Source of the DNA: Carnegiea gigantea
Taxonomy: Eukaryota; Streptophyta; Magnoliopsida; Caryophyllales; Cactaceae
Direction: 5' to 3'
Assembly (NCBI GenBank): GCA_029747015.1
Contig: JAKOGI010000085.1
Location: forward strand, 997,501 to 1,061,500
Length of the DNA stretch: 64,000 bases
Part shown: positions 1-11,082 of the stretch, piece after piece
How the letters are laid out: the number at the start of each line of letters is the position of its first letter
How positions within the stretch are numbered: the first letter of the stretch is position 1
The notes under the pieces: generated by a model
Database searches by the model: none
What the model saw: only the letters and a program-made list of their open reading frames with translations
What the model was told of the DNA's origin: nothing
Made by a program: the position numbers and the translations under genes

Positions 1-1600
1 TATGTGCCTACCGAGGGCTGCGAACCCTCTCGTAGGTGCGAACCCACAGCGTCCCCCCATCACAATGGAAGGGTGCAAGAGGCCCCTTGTGTTGGTGGAG
101 TCCGACGGTCATGGCAGGAACATCACGGTCACTCCATTGGGGCCAATGCATGCCCTAATCATCGCTCAAGCTTTGGACGTCTAGCAAAGTCAACCACCGC
201 CTCTACGCCCTATGCAACACACTCTTAATGAACAGCTTGGTTCGAAGAACAAGAACAGACCTCGCGCCCCTGTAGAGAGGTCTCTGAACGGCGGCGGACT
301 CCTGGGCGCCGTTCAAACCGCGAGTGCACTCGAAGTCCCCTTCGGGAAGGGCACGGCCCCTGGTCATGACACTGTGATCGGACTCTAGCCGGATCCTCAA
401 CAGGCAGTCTGCTCCAAAGGTGTTTGTCGTTGGTAGAGGCAGAAAGGCGAAACTCCCATCAATATCCAGTGCGGTCGCCTGGGCAGGAACCGTTCCATTC
501 TCCACGCCATTCAGCGTAGAAATCGTCAATGCTTCACGCTACAGGAAGGTGAAGATGCCAACCATGGACCTCTACGATGGCACCACTGATCCTGAGGAGC
601 ACCTAGGACTTTACACAGCACAGATGTACATCCAGGATGTGGATGACGCAGCGTACTGCCAATATTTCCCGGCTACCTTGAAGGGAGTGGCGCAATCATA
701 GTTTAACAGCTTGGCACCAGGAACCATCTCCTATTTCCAGGATCTGGCGGATAGGTTTATTAGACAGTTCATCGCCAGTCGAAAAGAGCGGCAAACTAGC
801 ATATACCTCTCCAAGGTTAAGCAAGGCTTGTAAGAGTCTCTGGCGGACTTTGTGAAACGTTTCCACCAAAAGGAAGTCCTAATTCTAGACTTGGAGGATG
901 GGGCTGCATACACCTCCTTTCTAAATGGCCTGAAAAGTGGGCGATTTAAGTTTTCCTTAGCCGAGCAGAAGGAGACCACCCTCGTAGAGCGCTGAGAAAA
1001 GCCGCGGACTTCATCCGCGCCATAGAAATCTACGCTGATAGTTCGGATTTTATGAGAAAAGGTAAAGCCCAACAGATAGAAATTCCGGTAGAGGTCACAG
1101 GGGTCAAGGCCAAGGGGATCGGAGGCCACGCCTTAAGGTTGTTGATCAGCAGTTTACCATGGACCCTTGAAGTATCCTCATGGAAGTAAGGGATCATTCC
1201 ATGCTGAAGAGGCCGCCCCCCATGAGCTTGGCACCTAAACCCCAAAATGCCTGAAAATACTACGAGTTCCATGAGCAAAACAGACACACGACCGCCGAGT
1301 GTCGAGAATTGAGGAAGGCTCTTCACGAGCTAGCGGACAAAGGGCAGATTGACCGTTTCTGAAGCGGGGCCCGCAGTTCGTGCGAAAGGAGCGTGAGCCC
1401 ACATGACCCGAATTGCGAGACGAGGAGTGTTCCACCGAAGTGGTGGCAACTATTGCCGGCGGATATGCTGAAGGCATCACCCGGTCTGCGTAGAAGGCTC
1501 AGCTGCGGGGGCCCAGCAGGTCCTTACTGCGGAACAAGGAAGTCGAGTTACAGTCCTCACCATGGTGTTCGGAGGGGAATAAGGCCCATGTTTCATATCC
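1..1600 (+). pseudogene. Degenerate gag of element I
   Basis: Gag forms the particle that packages retroelement RNA. The best segment is 420-701, whose product carries a Gag-like stretch (DLYDGTTDPEEHLGLY) followed by a region rich in aromatic residues. A TAG at 699-701 sits where the family usually has Trp. The frame resumes to about 990 (LADRFIRQF, SLADFVKRF), shifts near 995, and appears again at about 1256-1330 with a zinc-knuckle-like YYEFHEQNRHTTAEC in which the first Cys is replaced by Tyr. Stops are frequent before 420. The start codon is not identifiable, and the 5' part may lie outside the window. Confidence 0.68.
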
Positions 1601-1615
1601 CAACATAATAACCCA

Positions 1616-2220
1616 TTGGTGGTAGAAATGAAGGTAGCTAGTGCGATTGTGCGAAGAATCCTCCTTGACACAGGGAGCTCTATGGACATCATTACGTGGG
1701 ACTGCTTGAAGAAGCTAACATATCCGGGAAGGGACATCATCCCGCTTGTCCACCCAATCCTGGGCTTTGGGGGACAACACGTAAACCCCACTGGAGTGAT
1801 CCGCCTTCTCTTATGCTTTAGAGATAAGGGAAAGGAAAAGAATTTGGAGCTAGACTTCTTGGTCGTTGACGTCCCATGGCTTATAATATCCTCCGAGGGC
1901 GACTTACTTTGGATAAAGTAAAGGCTATCATCGCCCTTAACCTGCTTCAGCTTCAGTTTAAAGCTGATGATGGAAGTGTAGGCATGATACAAGGAGACCA
2001 ACACATAGCTTGGGATAGTTACCTGGTGAGCATTCGGTGTCTCATGGAACGGACGAACGAGAGTGGGCCTTGCGGTCCACAAGTGACCGACAAGAAGCCC
2101 CGAACCGAACTTCCCTTTGTTCCTCCACTAGCCGCAGAAGCCTTGGTTATACACACCTTAGCCTCGACCGAGCTAGGTCAACCTTGCCCAAAGGCCGTAA
2201 AAGATGTAGAACAAGTATAG
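1616..2220 (+). pseudogene. Degenerate aspartic protease of element I
   Basis: Two overlapping frames cover the retroviral-type aspartic protease that cleaves the Gag-Pol polyprotein. The first (1616-1921) has the active-site motif LLDTGSSMD near 1666-1692. A frameshift near 1880 moves the product to a second frame (1876-2220), which continues with the downstream flap region and a segment like the linker before RT. The Asp of the catalytic DTGS is present. The frame break and lack of a continuous polyprotein show it is dead. Confidence 0.7.
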
Positions 2221-2279
2221 CTAGAGAAAGGACTCCCCAACCGCACGGTCCAGATAGGCCGAGAAATAAAAACCGCCGC

Positions 2280-4153
2280 CCGACACTTATTGACCTCACT
2301 CCTAAGGGAGTATCGGGATGTATTTGCTTTCGGTCCTAAGAAAATGCACGACATCAACCTAGCCATCCTGGAGCACAGGTTGAATGCGGACCCACTTCAC
2401 AAGCCGGTCATCAAGAAGAAATGACACATGGGCCCAGAGAGGGCGGCCGCAGCAATTGCTAGAGGTGGGGTTCATCAGAGAATGCCAGTACCCCGAGTGG
2501 ATCTCAAATGTGGTATTGGTAAAAAAGTCTAACGAGATGTGGAGGATGTGCATAGACTTCACCGATCTAAACAAGGCCTGCCTGAAAAACATCTATCCCC
2601 TCCCAAAGATCAATAAGCTAGTGGATGCCACAGCTGGGGACGCCTTGTTAAGTTTCATGGATGCCTTCTCGGAATACCATCAAATCCCCCTATGTCAAGA
2701 AGAACAGGAGAAGACCGCGTTCATTATCGACTGAGGCCTGCACTGTTACAGGATGATGCCTTTTGGGTTGAAGAACACAGGGGCCACCTATCAATGACTC
2801 ATGAAAAAGCTGTTCGAGAATCTCATTGGCAAGACCATGGAAGTCTACGTTGATGACATGATAGTGAAGGGCATGATTGACAATGCACACGGCCTAGATT
2901 TACGACAGATGTTTGACATACTTTGGGAATTTGTAATGAAGCTTAATCCTAAGAAGTGTGTATTCGGGGTAAGATCAGGTAAATTCCTTAGATTTATGAT
3001 CAGTAGCTGTGGAATAGCGGCTAACCTGAACAAGATCCAGGTCATCTTAGACATGAGGCCGCCGAGAAACATCAAGGAAGTACAGTGGCTGACGGGATGC
3101 ATTGCAGCCCTGGGGCGGTTCATGTCTAGATCTGCCGACAAGTGTCAGCTGTTCGTCTGTGTCCTGCGGCGCCGAACCAACTTTACCTGGGATCAGGAAA
3201 TCAGCAAGGCCTTCTAGGCTTTAAAGGCATATTTGGCTCACCTACCTAAAATAGTGAGTCCTCTCATGGGAGAAAAACTCTTACTCTATCTGGCTATCTT
3301 AGAGCCAGCCATTAGTGCAGTCCTAGTGGTAGACCGAGTGAAGGAGAAGATCCTGCTCTATTATGTAAGCTACACCCTGGTTAGGGCCGAGACATTTTAT
3401 CCCCTCATAGAGAAATTTGCATATGCGCTCGTGATGGCCAGTCAAAAGCTACGGCCCTACTTCGAAGCGCACAAGGTCATCGTTCTTACTGACTAGCCCT
3501 TGAAGAACGTCCTTCAGAGGCTGGATGCTTCCGGCCGGCTCTTAAAGTGGGCCATTAAACTATCTCAATATGATCTAACCTTTGAATAGCAGTGAGCCAT
3601 TAAAGCCCAGGCCCTGGCTGATTTCCTAGTCGAAAGCACAACCCCTACTACAGACTGTGATCTACCCCCTCGATCGAGGAATCTCTATGTTGATGGTTCC
3701 TCCACAAAGGATGGAAGTGGAGCCGGTCTCATCATTGAGAGCCCTGGCAGTGAACGACACGAGCATGCCTTCAAATTCATATATAAGGCATCTAACAAGG
3801 AAGCCAAATATGAAGCCCTGATGGCGGGAATAGAGCTATGCTACACCGCTGGAGCCAATTCAGTCAAGACATTTTCTGACTCTCAGCTGGTGGTTAGCCA
3901 ACTCAATGGGGAATATAAGGCCAAGGATGACACTATGGCGGCCTACGTTCGGCGAGTGTGGCAAGCTACCAGACAGCTGAAAAACTTTATGATAACGCAT
4001 ATCCCTCGGTCAGAAAACCGACAGGTCGACACGCTGTCGAAATTGGTAAGCTCCTCCGAAGACGGAAAACCCAAGAACATCCAATGGGAGACCTTGACGA
4101 AGAGAAGCATTGATCCCCAGGAAGTACTATGGCTGGATAGGAGCTCAGCATAG
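2280..4153 (+). pseudogene. Reverse transcriptase and RNase H of element I, with six in-frame stops
   Basis: RT copies element RNA to DNA and RNase H removes the template. A frame break near 2440-2470 precedes one long frame to 4153. RT blocks visible are WRMCIDFTDLNKAC, YHQIPL, MMPFGLKN and the catalytic YVDDMIVKG near 2850-2877. The RNase H core starts near 3685 (LYVDGSSTKDGSGAG) with EAKYEAL, SDSQL and ENRQVDTLSK, so the usual acidic residues remain. In-frame stops lie at 2732 (TGA), 2795 (TGA), 3215 (TAG), 3494 (TAG), 3587 (TAG) and 3593 (TGA), plus TAG at 4151. Each of the first six is one C-to-T change from CGA or CAG. About 20 residues appear lost at the 2450 break. Confidence 0.85.
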
Positions 4154-4239
4154 ATGGATGCATTCGCGCATACCTTACTGATGGTACCCTGCAACCAACC
4201 CAAAAGAGGCCAACCGTATAAGATGACAGTCCAATTAGT

Positions 4240-4909
4240 TTATCTTGTATGAGGGAATACCATACAAAAGATCATTTGCTAGGCCCCTCCTACATTGTGT
4301 GACCCCAGAGATGGGGAAGAAGATACTTAAGGAGCTACACAAAGGGGTATACAGCTCACACATAGGGGGTTGTGCGCTGGCAGTCATGACCCTATGTACA
4401 GGCTACTACTGGTTAAGCCTGTGAGAAGATGCCATGAACTTAGTCCGAACCTATGATAAATGCTAAAAGTTCGTCCCCATCCAATGGTTGCCGACCATAT
4501 GCACCATTCATGCTAGCGTACGGGTCAGAAGCTGTCCTACCAGTTGAAGTTGCCCTACACTCCCATTGTTTTACAACATTTCAGGAAGAATTAAACAACG
4601 GAGCACTTCGAGAAGCCTTGGACCTCCTCCTCCCTATTCGACGAGATGCCCTCCTCGAGAAGCACTTTACAAGCTCTGCACCGCGCGTCTCCACAACAGA
4701 ATAGTAAAACTACAGCCAATCCAAGTCGGCAACTTGTTCTCTACCGAACAGAAGTCGTGGTACGAGCGTTGCAAGCTCATAGCCAATTGGGAAGGCCCAT
4801 ATAGGGCCGTCGCTCAAGTAAGGCCCGACACATACGGCATTCAAACCATTAATGGCACACGCATATCACGAACTTGGCATAGTAGCAACTTACAAAAGTA
4901 CTACTCATA
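4240..4909 (+). pseudogene. Integrase remnant of element I with the catalytic core deleted
   Basis: The N-terminal zinc-binding part is recognisable at about 4305-4475 (KELHKGVYSSHIGG, then YDKC near 4452) in broken frames. Directly after it comes a segment that normally lies past the catalytic core (YAPFMLAYGSEAVLPVEV, 4497-4550), followed in another frame by the C-terminal part (SWYERCKLIANWEGPYRA, ending at a TAG at 4907-4909). The roughly 200-residue core with the D,D,E residues is absent, so this integrase could not act. The join looks like an internal deletion near 4475. Confidence 0.75.
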
Positions 4910-4989
4910 GTTTCCCTTGTAAACCTCGAGTCATTATATACTTCTGCTTTGAAAGAAATAAATACAATGCCTATGACGGCCATTCCACG

Positions 4990-5445
4990 AGCAACACTAT
5001 CTAACCTACACTCTTATCCCAATAGGCGCTAAGGGTCCATAAGCACAGTCTAAGGCCCGATCACTACACTCTTAGCCCCAATGGGGGCTAAGGGTCCATA
5101 AGCACAATCTTAGGGCCGATCGCTACACTCTTAACCCCAACAGAGGCTAAGGGTCCATAAGCCCGGCCTTAGGGCCGGTCGCCACACTCTTAGCCCCAAT
5201 GGGAGCTAAGGGTCCATAAGCCCGGCCTTAGGGCCGGTCGCTATATTCTTGGCCCCAATGAGGGCTAAGGATCCATAAGTACGGCCTTAGGGCCGGTCTC
5301 TACACTTTTAGCCCCAATGGGGGCTAAGGGTCCTAAGAACGGCTTTAAGGATTGTTGCTACAATCTTAAGCCCAATGAGGACTAAGGGTCTCTATGTACG
5401 GTTTAAGTGTCAGTCACCACCCCACCAGGGGCAAAGGATCCTTAA
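4990..5445 (+). repeat. Tandem array A of a ~59-bp hairpin repeat, about 8 units
   Basis: Units recur with anchors (gctaagggtcc and variants) near 5031, 5091, 5150, 5208, 5268, 5325, 5386 and 5436. Each unit holds a 9-bp inverted repeat, CTTAGCCCC / GGGGCTAAG, around a 4-base loop AATG, and a second short motif around CCTTAGGG. The array starts about 80 bp after the integrase stop. Tandem repeats at this place are known in Tat-lineage elements. Units decay toward the right end. Confidence 0.85.
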
Positions 5446-5695
5446 AATACAGTCCTAAGAGTCAGCATAGATCAGCGTGATACTACTTCTTCTTTCACTT
5501 AGGGGCTACTATCCCATAAGGTACGAGCAGAGTAAAACAAAAGCAAAGCGAAACAATAAGTACGACGAATGGCAAAAGAAAGAAACACCATCGCCAAAAA
5601 GAAGATAACCGTCTGTCATTAACGAGAGAAAAAGAGTAAAAATACAAATGGGGGGGCCAACAGGCCAAAAGGGGACAAGGGAAAAAGCAAAAAGG

Positions 5696-8478
5696 CTATG
5701 CGTAGGGCTCCCCCCCATCACCACGATCATCATTGTTTAGGGTTCTTACATCACCGTCCATAAGTGTAGTTCCCTCATCTTCGAGATCATCCCCCTCACC
5801 AGAGGGCGGGATGTACTCCACCTCCTTGGGGACCCGGCCTTCAGCCAGGGCTCACTAGCACTCCTCCACATAGTGGATGTAGGCTTCGAAGTAGTTGTCC
5901 TCCCATAAGTCGCGGGCCAACGTTGTCAAGACCTTACGTAGGAATTCTACGCTCTCCTCATGGCCTCGCTGGTAGCCCAGTTCTTCGGCCTTGACCGCCT
6001 TCTCAACCCTTGCTGCAGCTTCAGCCTCAGCCTTTGCAAGCGCGGCTTCAGCCTTCGAGAGCGCCTCGCTTAACCCGCTCAGCAGGTCCTTCTTCTCAGC
6101 CTTCTAAGTGTCTTTTTTTTCCCTCTGCTTCTCCCAGTGGTGTTTGTACCTAGCAGTAGCTTCCTCCGACCTTCGGTGCTCAGACACAGCCTTCATTGCC
6201 CGCGCAAGAGCCTGCAAAGCCACTCACAAAGAGTTAATAGAGGATAAAGCATAAGAGATAGAGAACGACAAACTGGAAAAAGAGGAAGGAAGGAGGAGGA
6301 TGCTCTACCTACTTCAGCCACAACCACTTTCTCCTCAGTGACCTCAAAGGGCTCTGAAGTCCCCGAGATGGCCAAGTCCAATGACTTGGTCAGATCCCGA
6401 ACCAGCTCAAACTTGGCAGCTGAATTGGCTGCCAGGAAGTTCGTAGGGCGCACTTGGGCACTTACGGGAGTTTCCCCTACGGTTAGCAGAGCCACGTGGG
6501 CAGCCTTTGGGGTACAGGCCGCTCCTTGCGGAACTGGGGTTTGGCCACCGACTGACCGATCTGCGGACCGTGGTGGAGGAGATGTCCCTTTGCCCTCTCT
6601 CCCTGTAATAGAAGATAAAGTAGAGGCTGTTGCTTCGTCTCGACGGTCCTCAATCTGCGAACGCTTATGCCTACCTGCGGGGGGTAGACTTATTGTGGGC
6701 TTCTTCCTGCACGGTACCAGAGGGGTGCCTACGACGAGGGAATAAAGTTAGTCTCATAGTATAGGGATTACAACATTTGAAAGATCTAAAGGTCGGGGCC
6801 TATACCTTCCTAGCCACTGTATTCACAAGGCGAGCCCTTTCTTTCTCCCGACAATGCTCAGTCTCGACCGCTATCTGCTCGGGGGTGGCATCTCCAGTCT
6901 CGAAGGGCGTTAACTTTGCCCTCGCTTGCTCTTCATGAAATTAAAAGGACTTAGGTCAGAATCAATTGAAAAGGCCGACCAAGATAGGGGCGTTAAGTGC
7001 CCTAAGAAAAATTCTTAAAAATTAGGAGGTCTCCGGCGGCTTAGAAGAAGTCGTTCTCAAAGAACTTTAATTTCGAGAGCCAATTCCAAGGCTCCCTGTC
7101 ACTAGATTTGGTCTTCCTCTTCTCAGGCCCCTGCATCGATTCTATGAATTCGGCTATAAACTTAGGAATAGGCCTCAGGTGGCCGTCCTCCTGTATGTAA
7201 TAAAGGAAATAGCGGGTCGTCCTCTTCTCCTCGTCGGACGGTTTCCCAAAAGGATTCCTGATCGGTTTTTCTTCATTCTAACCAGGAAGGTACCCCCAGC
7301 ATGAATCGCGGCGGACGAAGAGGGAGTCATACTTCCAATTCTTTACTTTGGACTTTTTTTCAATGGCCGTCATGTAACCCGGCCTGTTATTGAAACAATA
7401 TCACCCTAGGTCCCTAGTCTCCTTGGGAGCTTGTTGGATTGAATGGACCAGGCCGAATGCTTGGGTAGTACAGGCTAGGCCGCGCAACTCGCATGTTGCT
7501 ATGAAAGAGTATATGTTGTGCCAGGATGTGGGCACAATCTGCGCAGGCACAAGCTCGAACTTATTCAAAATATCCGCGATCACCAGGTGGATAGGGAACC
7601 GTACGCCATAGTTAAAAGTCGCCTGATAGATTACAATACATTTCTAGGGCAGTTCATTCACAGTCACGTCTACCTTAGGGATTACGAAACTATATCCCAC
7701 GGGCAGAAGATACTTTTCTTCAGGGTTGTTCTCTTCAGGGAAGGCGTGACCTTTGGATTGGGAGAATGTGTGCTTGGCCCATCCACAGGATCCGAACGAG
7801 AAGGGGCCCCGGGGAATACCAACTCTTCAGCTACAACTTCGAGGACCAACTCCACAGGGGTACGCCTCCTTTTTCTAAGCACGGCCCTCCCGGGGGCATT
7901 GGGCGCTCCTTGCGACGAAGAGCTGGCTGACGTCCCATTAGACGAAGCGTTAGTCGACGGTCCATCCTAAGAAGAACTAGCGGACATCCCATGTGAAGAT
8001 GAACTAGTAGACGTCCCAGCCGAAGAAGAGCTAGAACTAGTAGATAAGGCCTCGGCCCCCGGCCTTTGAGCACTTGAAGCGGAGCAGAAATTACCTTCGG
8101 TGGATCCTTCAGCCAACAGCTCGTCGGGAATCCTAACGCGAGGGGTATATTTAGTCTTCGCCATTCGTTGTGCCTGGACAGTATTCATAAAGTCAGCTAT
8201 AGTAATTTTCCATGGAAACAAAACCTCTTCCTTAATACTGAGGATGCTGGGAGTGGAGAAATATTCACAGCTAGACCATAAGGGGGTGTTGGGCTCAAAA
8301 TTGGCACCGCATAGGGAATCTTTTTGGGTTCCCCAAAACTGATTTTTTGGGGGAATGTGCGCCACCACTCAGCCATTAATAAAGGCCAGGAGGCGAGGAA
8401 ACTGCAGATGACGACCGGCCATCTGGGGTCGGCCAGTCCTTCAGGGACATCCCCGCTCGATGAACAGGATGAAGACAT
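5696..8478 (-). pseudogene. Antisense accessory gene (aORF1) of element I, gypsy-type transposon domain plus coiled coil
   Basis: Encoded opposite to gag-pol. A candidate start is the ATG at 8478 (MSSSCSSSGDVPEGLADP). A later frame at 8170-7970 has MAKTKYTPRVRIP and Ser/Thr-rich stretches. At about 7720-7070 one frame reads through a domain with GVRFPIHLVIADILNKF and WHNIYSFIATCELRG, resembling the 'putative gypsy-type transposon' domain of plant Tat elements (family recalled, not searched). Internal stops are TGA near 7398 and TAG near 7285. A coiled-coil-like Ala/Glu/Lys-rich segment lies at 6110-5850, then an acidic tail ending at TAG 5696-5698. Frame changes may be introns or decay: minus-strand GAG|GTAAGT at 8722-8731 looks like a donor. 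No function is known. Confidence 0.6.
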
Positions 8479-8746
8479 AATCACGGAAAATATAATACAA
8501 CAATAATCCTCAAAGGAGGTAAGAAGGCATACATGTAGAGGATGAAGAGGTCGAAGAGAAGTTTGAAGGCAAAGTTGAAGGCACACACAGGTCCTTTGAA
8601 GATTCAGTGGAGGAGGTTGAAGATGCTATAGAAATTTGAATACAGACTAAAGAGGGGGCAGAGCTTTTGTCTTTAGAACTCTACTTCTCTCTCAAAAAGA
8701 TTTTTGAGAAAGTAAGAAATGACTTACCTCAAAGGATCTGACTTTG

Positions 8747-8756
8747 CTTATATAAG
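8747..8756 (-). promoter_or_regulatory. TATA-like box for antisense aORF1
   Basis: The palindrome CTTATATAAG lies about 270 bp upstream of the aORF1 ATG at 8478 (160 bp from another in-frame ATG at 8586), with a donor-like GTAAGT just downstream on the minus strand. It suggests the antisense gene has its own promoter. The palindrome reads the same on both strands, so direction is inferred from the gene. Confidence 0.4.
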
Positions 8757-8894
8757 GGAAGTAGGAGGAGGAGGGCAGAGGCGCTATTTCCCATTAACTC
8801 GAAGGGATGGCATCCTGACATGTAACACCTGGGATGACGCGTGGTGGCTAAGAACCAACCTTAACTATTACACCTCACCTCGAGAGCCCAACGA

Positions 8895-9730
8895 GCCCAG
8901 GAGAAATGGAGGATCCAGCCGCTCGGCCCGAGGGCCGTGTGGTATATTTTTAGCCCCAGTAGGAGCAAAGGACCCAGCAGCTCGGCCTAAGGGCTAAGTG
9001 ATATACCTTTAGCCCTAAGGGGGGCTAAGGACCCAGCAGCTCGGCCTGAGGGCCAAGCGATATATCATTAGCCCCAAAGGGGCCTAAGGACCCAGTTGCT
9101 CGGCTTTATGGCCGGACGTTACACTTCTAGCCCTAAAGGGGGGTAAGGATCAAGCGACTAGGCCTAGGTGTCCCTAAGCACAGCCTTAGGGCCGGTCACA
9201 GCACTCTTAGCCCTAATGGGGGCTAAGGGTCTCTAAGCATAGCCTTAGGGCCATCGCTACACTCTTAGCCCCAATGGGGGCTAAGGGTCCCTAAGCACTG
9301 CCTTGGGGCCGGTGATTCCACTCTTACCCCAAATAGGGGTAAGGGTCCCTGAGCGCGGCCTTAGGGCCGGCCATTATAGTCTTAGCCCAAATGGGGGCTA
9401 AGGGTCCCTAAGCACGGCCTTAGGGCCGGTCGCTACACTCTTAGCCCAAATGGGGGCTAAATGTCCCTAAGTACGGCCATAGTGCTGGCCGCTACACTCT
9501 TAGCCCCAATGGGGGCTAAGGGTCCCTAAGCACGACTTTAGGGCCAGTCGCTGCACACTTATCCCGAACGAGGGAAAAAGGTCCCTAAGTACGGCCTTAG
9601 GGTCGGTCGCTACACTTTTATTCCCAATGGGGGCTAAGGACCCAGCAGCTCAGCCTAAGGATCGAGCGATACATCTTCAACCCCAATGGGAGTTAAGGAC
9701 CCAACAGCTCGGCATAGGGACTGAGCGATA
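8895..9730 (+). repeat. Tandem array B of the ~59-bp hairpin repeat, about 13 units
   Basis: Same repeat family as 4990-5445, on the other side of the antisense gene. Anchors fall about 59 bp apart (for example 8966, 9028, 9087, 9146, then on to 9637 and 9697). Two unit types are visible. Outer units carry 'aaggacccagcagctcggcc' and 'gcgatatat'; central units carry 'aagggtccctaagcacggcc' and 'gctacactc'. All keep the TTAGCCC / GGGCTAA inverted repeat. The two arrays bracket aORF1 almost exactly. Confidence 0.85.
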
Positions 9731-9991
9731 CACAATGACGATAGTAGGCCGAACACTACTCAGCTAACCCCCCTAAAGTGGCCGTCGATTTTTAGACGTG
9801 GCCGAAGAGCTGGGAAAGACAGATCCAGGTGCGAGTATTATGCAAAGATGAACAAAAGAGTATCAAGTAAAAATCAAGACTGAATAACCCAAGACAACTA
9901 TTTTATTATTCAAAATGATTAGCTACGGGCCAACTTTTACAAACGATAAAGAAGGTAACAAAGGAAGCGAAATACAACGAAATTTCTATGC
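9731..9991. other. Spacer between array B and mini-gene copy A
   Basis: About 260 bp with no repeat unit or gene. It holds the presumed 3' flank of mini-gene copy A on the minus strand. No further signal seen. Confidence 0.4.
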
Positions 9992-10449
9992 CTACTCTTC
10001 ATCACTTGAAACGGGAGAGGCGTCGCTTAAACTCGAGTCTTCCATAGCGTCGCTCGATGGCACGGGGCCGGCAGGCTCATTCTTGAGCCGGGAGGCCTGG
10101 GCTCTCCTAAGCCTGTGCTCGATGTCTCCTAGCCAGGATTCAATAGGAGCCCAGTCCAACTTTTGCAGAACCTACATCATGCAATCCATCATAAGCCTAC
10201 ATGCAAGTCCCAGTTCAGCAACATCATTCAAAACCGTGGCTTAAAAGATCACCAGCACCATCTCCGGGATACCGGAGTCATTGGCATACCGCGTCGCCAT
10301 ATTAAGGTCAAAGCTCGGGCATAGGTGATGGGGTCCTCAGGGAGCAGGTTTGGGCAGAGAGCCGAAGACTACCTTAAAGGCCAACGAAAAGTGTCCCGGA
10401 TGTACTCTTCCACATGCTCGGTGCTGGTAAAATTAGGAAACAGGATCAT
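9992..10449 (-). pseudogene. Antisense mini-gene copy A (unrecognised family)
   Basis: Unknown protein of about 150 codons. ATG at 10449 starts MILFPNFTSTEHVEEYIRDTF. A TAG interrupts after residue 26. The frame shifts near 10290 and continues (GIPEMVLVIF, then VLNDVAELGLACRLMMD, LDWAPIESWLGDIEHRL) with two more stops, ending in a Ser/Asp/Glu-rich tail SLSDASPVSSDEE at 9992. It aligns by eye with copies B and C: shared positions are an F-x-W near residue 24, CP about ten residues on, a LNDxxEL block, and Trp/Phe positions in the last third. No catalytic motif, signal peptide or membrane segment is seen. Confidence 0.5.
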
Positions 10450-10554
10450 TTTTTCCTCTTCTACCTTCTCTCTTTACCTCTCCTCCTCTCTAGCTCTCTA
10501 CCAAGGCTAGGAAATTCTTTGGGTGGCTCCTCCCTAAAGTATTTCACCCATCCT

Positions 10555-10562
10555 CTTTTATC
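10555..10562 (-). promoter_or_regulatory. Degenerate TATA-like box of mini-gene copy A
   Basis: Minus-strand GATAAAAG followed by AGGATGG, 106 bp upstream of the ATG at 10449. It matches in sequence and spacing the better TATAAAAGAGGAG box of copy B. Confidence 0.35.
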
Positions 10563-10965
10563 GGGGGGAAAGGTAGCCCAAAGGACAACACATTTCCCAA
10601 GGAGATAGCACACCACTCTGCTTTTGCCACTTGGCCCTTGCAACCTAAACTCTAAAAAATCGAGTCTATCCTTCGAGCCCCCTTGGACCCGACCTCCAAG
10701 TAGGTCTGAGGAAAGACACCATGACCAAGAGAACACAATGATCTCATAGAGGGACCGCCCCTAGCATAGAGGGGCAGCATTTTATTATCAACAACCCGAA
10801 ATTACAGACATGCCTTATTAAAAAAAACGTAAGACAGCTTAATATAGAAAAGCACTTCGAGAAGAGATCTAACACTTCTTGTCGCTCGAGGGGGTGGGGG
10901 ATTAATTGATCCTGAGCGCTCTTTTGAACCAGTCACTGTCCGTGCGCACTGCTCGGCAATGTTCG
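10563..10965. other. Spacer between mini-gene copies A and B
   Basis: About 400 bp of element I. Minus-strand open frames here do not align with the mini-genes. It probably holds the 3' untranslated part of copy B and the upstream region of copy A. Nothing else recognised. Confidence 0.35.
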
Positions 10966-11082
10966 CTAGCGGAGTTGCGCCTCCAAAAGATCGTGCCTAT
11001 TGACGTGCATCCAGGATTCGAAGGGTGCCCGCCGCAAACCTTCAAAGGACGCCTTCAAATTAGCGGCCATGAATTCGCTCGC
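10966..11082 (-). pseudogene. Antisense mini-gene copy B, 3' fragment, cut by element II
   Basis: Minus-strand frame SEFMAANLKASFEGLRRAPF, then ESWMH, ending at TAG 10966-10968. It matches the last third of copies A and C (a Met/Trp position, a short helix-like stretch, a Phe/Glu/Ser/Trp block). Its upstream part is on the far side of element II at 30258-30493, so copy B is the insertion target of element II. Unlike A and C, the acidic tail is not visible in frame. Confidence 0.55.

Noticed and set aside
4990..9730. CRISPR-like array in the 59-bp repeats
   Set aside because: Units abut without unique spacers, this is a plant retroelement, and no cas genes exist.
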